Assembly (NCBI GenBank): GCA_001632425.1
Contig: KV425618.1
Location: 110,257-174,256, forward strand
Direction: 5' to 3'
Length of the DNA stretch: 64,000 nucleotides
From: Neolentinus lepideus HHB14362 ss-1
Lineage: Eukaryota > Basidiomycota > Agaricomycetes > Gloeophyllales > Gloeophyllaceae
Made by a program: the position numbers and the translations under genes. The notes beneath the pieces are model-generated. The model saw nothing but the letters and a program-made list of their open reading frames with translations. It did no database searches and was not told the origin of the DNA. Below, in pieces: positions 59,445 through 64,000 of this stretch; positions within the stretch are counted from its first letter, which is position 1; every line of letters begins with the position of its first letter.

Positions 59445-61790
59445 CTACTTGTTCTCCTTGTCTGCCCGCTTTCCTCTGCGAGATTTCTGCGATTCCAAAC
59501 GCCATTCAGCACAGCAACACGAAAAGAATTGAAAGACCTTACAGGTGCTGGTCCCATAGCTTTGAAACGTTGCTCGTATTCCTAGCGCGCACAAGAAGTC
59601 CGTGAGACTCTGAGCACTGAGCACAATAACGACACGTACCTCTTTTTCGGCTGCAGATTTGTTGGTCCAGAGCCGCCCGAATTGCCACTGGGTGGTTTCG
59701 GGATTAGCGGCAAGGTACTCCTTTGCGAATAGTTGCCTGCGCAAACTGTCAAGTTCCTCGGCGTGCTGCAAGAATGCTATACTTACCTGCTACTCTTGAT
59801 GGTTTCGGGAATGGACATGTACTTCTTCGATTTGCTGGCCCGACTCGCTGTTGCATCAGAATCCACACCATTCGATGTGCTTGCGAGAGCAGCGCCGTTC
59901 GTAGCTGTTGTGTCCATTTGTGCTCCGCCGGTGACAACATTTTCCATGTTAGCTAGAGGAGTGATATCAGCCCTGTCAACGCTCTCCTCATCAACTGATG
60001 TGCCGGGGCCTGGCGCTGTGTCAACCGAGTCCGTCTTGTCACTAACAGCCGCATTAGTGGCATCGGTATCAGGATTGGCACCAATGTGGCCGATACTCGT
60101 CTCGCCAGCATGGGGGTTGCCATCGGAGGTGGCGAAGTTGGTGGGGACAGTGAGGGTGCTGCCAGTTGCGGTCCCAGCGTCCTTGTCAGTGTTATCAGTC
60201 CTCGTGCTTACCGAACTGGTGGGTAAAGGAAGAGCTGGTGTCAGCGTCGCGGTACTGGACTGAGCGACTACCCCGCTCGTCGAAGGGACCAAACCAGACC
60301 TAGGTCAACACGACTTTAGCAGTAAACATGTGTATATAGCTAATAGAAAAACATACAGAGCATTCTTCAAGCTAAGTTTTTTCTTCTTTGGTGCCCTCGC
60401 AAGCTCGACAGGCGCTTGTACGGGAGCCTTCCGCTTTTCGACAGGCGAGCCGAGTTGGCTGGTAGTAGACGGCGTAGCAGCTGCTCCCAGATCAGCAATC
60501 AGCTCACCATCTTTATCTTCGATCGTCTCAAGCTGTGATACATCCAAGTTCATTGGTAGTAGCTGGGGCTTCACGTGCCGAGCGCTAAATCCATGGTAGA
60601 CATCCTGTGCGATCAAGTCGAGTTTCCAGTTGTCGTCACAGAACACGAGCTCCGGGAAAGTATGCTTCATGTAGTTGTAGAAAGCCAGTTTGGTCGCAAG
60701 GCACTTGCACTTCCCCCAGCTAAGAGGTGCCTTCCCGACCTGGAGGAGCGCATGAAAGAAGCTTGTAGCATGTTCTCGGATACGCGCAGACCGGTGTCCG
60801 TCAATGATGTCGCCGGCTTCATTGGTAACAAAGCGCATGGCTACATTGATGCCCTGTGATTGTCGTAACTTGCCTCGAGGACCTGCAGGAGCCTGCTTTT
60901 CATTCGGACGATTGCTTGGATCGTTCCAGGATTCCACAGTCCAGAACATCCGCCGGAGAGCGGCCTCAGAGAAATCGACCTTCGTGCGCCAAGATGGGCT
61001 AGCTTGGATTGGTAGATTCAGGGATTCCAAGCCACGCTCGAAGCCGCGCTCGCCAGCGAGTGTCTGTTGGGCGGGGCGAGCGGCCGCTACTGTTGACAGA
61101 GCTGATCTACAATGTACTGGTGGTGTGATGATTCATGCAAATAGGTTCCTGGACTCACTGTAAAGCGTCTGATTGACCCTTGGCAACTGCAAGGTCTTGC
61201 GCCATCTTTCCTAAGTCCTGTTTGGCCTGTCCAAGATCCTGTTTTGCTTCCAGATACTTTTGATGTAGTTGACGATAGGCAGGGCAGTATTCAAGCAGCG
61301 TAGACTCATCCAGAGAGCCCACGTAAGCCAAGCGTTGGTGAGTATTGCCTTGAGAGCCAGAATCACGAACGTCTCGAGAGCCAGAATCACGAACGTCGCC
61401 TGGTGAGAATGTCATTTGACCATAAGATGTTGAAGCACGTGGGCGACCGACAGGACGCGGCGAGTAGTGCGAATTGGTGCCTTGATTAGATGAGATCCAC
61501 TTGCGCTGGATGAAATTAGAATGATCCGATGTATTACCACTCGGATCTATTCTGCCCATCGGACCCATAGATTGGCCATGAGAATGTTCTGGAGTGCTAT
61601 CATTGCCGAGTTCAAAGTTCCGATGTCGACTAAAAAGAGACTCGTCTAGTCTGGCGAGATCTGTATTGACTGCCTCACTGGGAAAGCTGGCTTCAAGGAG
61701 AGCCAACTCATCGGACGTTGGAAAGGAAGTCGCCAAATTGGTGCCAGAGAAATCAGACCCTCCAGAGAGAGAATGATGGGAGCTTTCCAT
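59445..61790 (-). CDS. Conserved agaricomycete hypothetical protein, possibly transposon-associated
   Basis: Six exons (61790-61159, 61106-60357, 60299-59787, 59736-59640, 59581-59543, 59486-59445) give 690 residues. N-terminal region is low complexity, then a heptad-like repeat YLEAKQDLGQAKQDLGKMAQ suggesting a coiled coil (about residues 175-205). The central part (about 240-400) looks like a folded domain: FWTVESWNDPSNRP, GINVAMRFVTNEAGDIID, APLSWGKCKCLATKLAFYNY and FPELVFCDDNWKLDLIAQ. It is followed by a Thr/Ser-rich linker and QLFAKEYLAANPETTQWQFG. The end is basic (KSRRGKRADKENK). I know similar sequences as hypothetical mushroom proteins near transposons, but cannot name a domain. It is divergent from the next gene, with 249 bp between starts. 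Confidence 0.65.
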
Positions 61791-62039
61791 ACTTGCCTCG
61801 CAGAGGTAGCTACAGCGACTCTGGGAAGCTCTGCAAGTAAAATAAGACAGCAAAAAGAAAAAGAAAAAGGGGAAGACGAGCGACAACAAACAAATCCACG
61901 TATGACCATATGTGGTCACGTGCCTTGTACGCGATGAATTTTCTAAGTCCGCGTTCGTCTGGCTGTCTCGTCTTACCCTTCCAGTGCTGCTATATACTCT
62001 TACAGCTTTGGCTAAAATACTACGCAGCGCGTCCGTGTT

Positions 62040-62890
62040 ATGATGGCATCTACATTTCAAGTCCCTGAAGTCGCAGAGAAGGCATTGGTAATCAAGAATG
62101 TTGTCATGCTCGATGTTGATGTGTTGGACTCGACATACCGTGCCCACACTGTCCAAGTGCCAGTCTATGATGGAGACAAGAAGGTACGTATCTGTCCAAT
62201 AAAGCAAACTATCAATTTCGAGACTCAGCTTTTCAGATCATGCTAGTGAGTGCCGATGTGTGTCCTGATAGTATGGCGTGTACACATGCATATATGCAAC
62301 CCAGTGCCTCGTCTTGAACATACGCAAGAAGCCTGAACAGGCCCAACCTGGTCTCTGTGATGCTGGAGATGATATGGAGTTGCATTCGGCTGCTCAAGAG
62401 GTGGAAATCGGGGACAACATGATGGTCGATGAAGCGGCTTCACGCAGCGCTGCAGGGGAAGATGATGGGAACGGGGATGGTGATCGCACCCTAGTATCTG
62501 ATGAGTATGTGCCAGTCTTATTCTTTATGCACCCAACTGACCCGGTTCAGAGGAGTCAAGGCCATTCTAGGTAGCCCTGTCAGCCGCGGAAGTCAGGTCC
62601 AGGCAGAACCTGCATCAGTTCTCATCAAGAGGGTTCCGCCGTGCGGGGAGCAGTCTTTCCGCAAGTATGATGATGTCTATGGGATCCGTGTCCATCCCCA
62701 AACTGGCGCTGCCGGCCTGAAGTCGTCTCAGTCTCGTTTTCCACCCTGCGTTGGCTCTGGTGCTGATATCTCCCTTGAACAACCTGTTAAAGGAGGCCTC
62801 AACGTCGCCATCAATGTCAATATCCGCACTGGCTCCACTGCAAAGGTACAAGTTTCTGTCAATCACGACTCTCCTATCAAGGACTTGTAA
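62040..62890 (+). CDS. Hypothetical protein, 230 residues, with a 9-nt exon
   Basis: Exons 62040-62183, 62237-62245, 62305-62504 and 62551-62890. The second is only nine bases (Ile-Met-Leu), but frame and both splice sites fit. N-terminus FQVPEVAEKALVIKNVVMLD, then a hydrophobic VVMLDVDVLDS. The middle is acidic (EVEIGDNMMVDEAA; GEDDGNGDGD). The C-terminal half has RVPPCGEQSFRKYDDVYGIR, then GGLNVAINVNIRTGSTAKVQ, a beta-strand-like end. Two ATGs in tandem begin the frame. No family recognised. Its head-to-head position with the transposon-type gene and the DUF4218-like gene next door suggest a common origin. Confidence 0.55.
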
Positions 62891-62971
62891 TGCACCCTTT
62901 GTAAATGTCAATGTTCTGTTGTTGTACTTATATGATTTCGAGATGTGTGTATTAGCATGAATTACATGTGT

Positions 62972-64000
62972 TCAATCTGTTTCTTCGATGTCATCCTCCT
63001 CAGCCCCTCCCAACTCATCAAATGCCAGAGCCGGCTTCTCGACAAGAAAGAATCTGTCATTGACAACCGTCTCCCCTGGGATCTTCGGGCGATGTGGGAC
63101 CATAGCGACAACTGACATTATATCCTTGATATTGATTACAAGACGGTCAGTGGGGCCACCTGGAAGACATGAATGCAAGGTATCCAAAGATAGGTCTCGC
63201 AGCGTGGAGTTCGGGTCACTGTACCTGGATACCATGGCACATGGTGGGCATGATGGGCAATCCGGAAGGGTTTCATCCAGCTTCATGTAATACAGCACTT
63301 CGGCGATGAAAATCTGTCCTCTATGCCGGATCTGTGTAGTACAATCAGTAACTGAGCCTTTGTTTCAAATGCATGTTACTCACTTTCACATTCCGTGATA
63401 TACGTGCATTTTCATTTGAGCGTTGATTCTCCTTCCATGCAGAACGTGCCACTTGTAGATTCGGAAGCCGTACTCGTGACCAACGGTGGACCCGAATTTC
63501 AGTATGGACTTCATTTCCGAATTGAGAGAGATATTTGCGGATTGCCGCTGCATCCGGCTCTAGGACACACCTGGCAGTCCGATCGCGAGCTCGTAGTAAG
63601 ACATAGTTATCTCCAAGGTCTATTGCAAACCTCGGAATGGCATTCTCGTCTGGCACGAGGCTCGGAACCATGGCTTGCAAAGCTGCAATACGAGCATGTC
63701 GTAGAGATACCTCGGTGAGATTTGCAAAAGGATTTGAAGGCTGTCGCACGAGGCGCCCTAGGAAACCGATGGCGTTCTCAGTTGCGCATTGAGAAGAGCA
63801 GACTCCGGGGCCCATAACACGGGCCTCCTGGGCCAAATGAGTCGTGGTATGCACTGATGGACGTACAAAGGGGATGCGATATTCCTTCCGCTGGTAGTAG
63901 AGCTCTTCGAACTCATTTTCAAAGGTGATGAGTGCGACATGTGCCTTCTTGAGAAGCGTGGTCGGAATCCGCCTTGCGCTGAGAATGCGTACAGCATAGA
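62972..64000 (-). CDS. DUF4218/Tnp2-like transposon protein, C-terminal part, cut by window edge
   Basis: Two exons are in view: from the edge to 63384, and 63331-62972, with a 52-nt intron joining RISRNVK to IRHRGQIFIAEVLYYMKLDE. The first exon matches the C-terminal block seen in mushroom relatives of CACTA Tnp2 proteins: FENEFEELYYQRKEYRIPFV, RPSVHTTTHLAQEARVMGPG, then CATENAIGFLGRLVRQPSNP and FANLTEVSLRHARIAALQAM. LGDNYVLLRARD follows. In usual members the word before TENAIG is QWTMERTIG, so the conserved W/M pair is changed here. The acidic tail ends EEDDIEETD. The catalytic DDE part would lie to the right. It could be a live element, a relic or a domesticated gene. Confidence 0.7.

Noticed and set aside
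59783..60263. Plus-strand 176-codon frame opposite exon 3 of the transposon-type gene
   Set aside because: Mirror of a Thr/Ser-rich coding stretch; splice joins and conserved ends are on the minus strand.

Overview
The window is nuclear DNA of a filamentous basidiomycete, most likely an agaricomycete. Nearly every gene is cut by short (about 45-70 nt) GT..AG introns. Several gene families are typical of mushrooms: small P-loop GTPases, A-T-TE quinone synthetases, A-T-R adenylate-forming reductases and DUF4218/Tnp2-like transposon proteins. I rebuilt exon structures by hand by keeping frame across GT..AG introns. All functional names come from motif recognition, with no database search.

Left part (1-26.4 kb). 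A GTPase gene runs off the left edge, followed by RSA3 (ribosome assembly) and a single-pass membrane protein. From 8.4 to 18.3 kb lies a belt of decay: a Zn-less dehydrogenase with a stop in place of a conserved Trp, a TTA-flanked inverted-repeat element holding the assembly gap, an MFS transporter with frameshifts and a deletion, a small conserved gene with an in-frame TGA, and the tail of a second MFS gene. Only an APH-like kinase looks intact there. Then come a degenerate kinase-like gene, an unknown gene, and a large SH3/RA-domain polarity-type protein.

Middle part (27-50 kb). A segment of about 2.4 kb is present twice in inverted orientation (about 27.05-29.47 and 45.3-47.74 kb). Each copy carries a one-TM acidic protein plus a second small gene that is dead in the left copy. 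Between the copies lie a 15-exon A-T-R NRPS-like reductase, a cytochrome P450 remnant, a 563-bp inverted-repeat element packed with GATTCTG words, an unknown disordered protein, a PMT2-type protein O-mannosyltransferase, and a second kinase-like gene. A UPRT gene (FUR1) follows.

Right part (50-64 kb). A 1327-residue A-T-TE quinone-synthetase-like protein carries a fused C-terminal Fe(II)/2-oxoglutarate dioxygenase domain. It is divergently paired with a COMT-type O-methyltransferase, and a 14-bp inverted repeat lies between them. A hemerythrin-domain gene follows, then three genes of transposon type (a 690-residue protein, a 230-residue protein and the end of a DUF4218/Tnp2-like protein) up to the right edge.

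The likely functional theme is secondary metabolism. The synthetase would release an aryl-pyruvate-derived quinone or related dimer, with the fused dioxygenase and the adjacent methyltransferase as possible tailoring steps. The A-T-R enzyme would reduce a separate acid to an aldehyde or alcohol. The rest is housekeeping (RSA3, PMT2, FUR1) mixed with mobile and decaying DNA.
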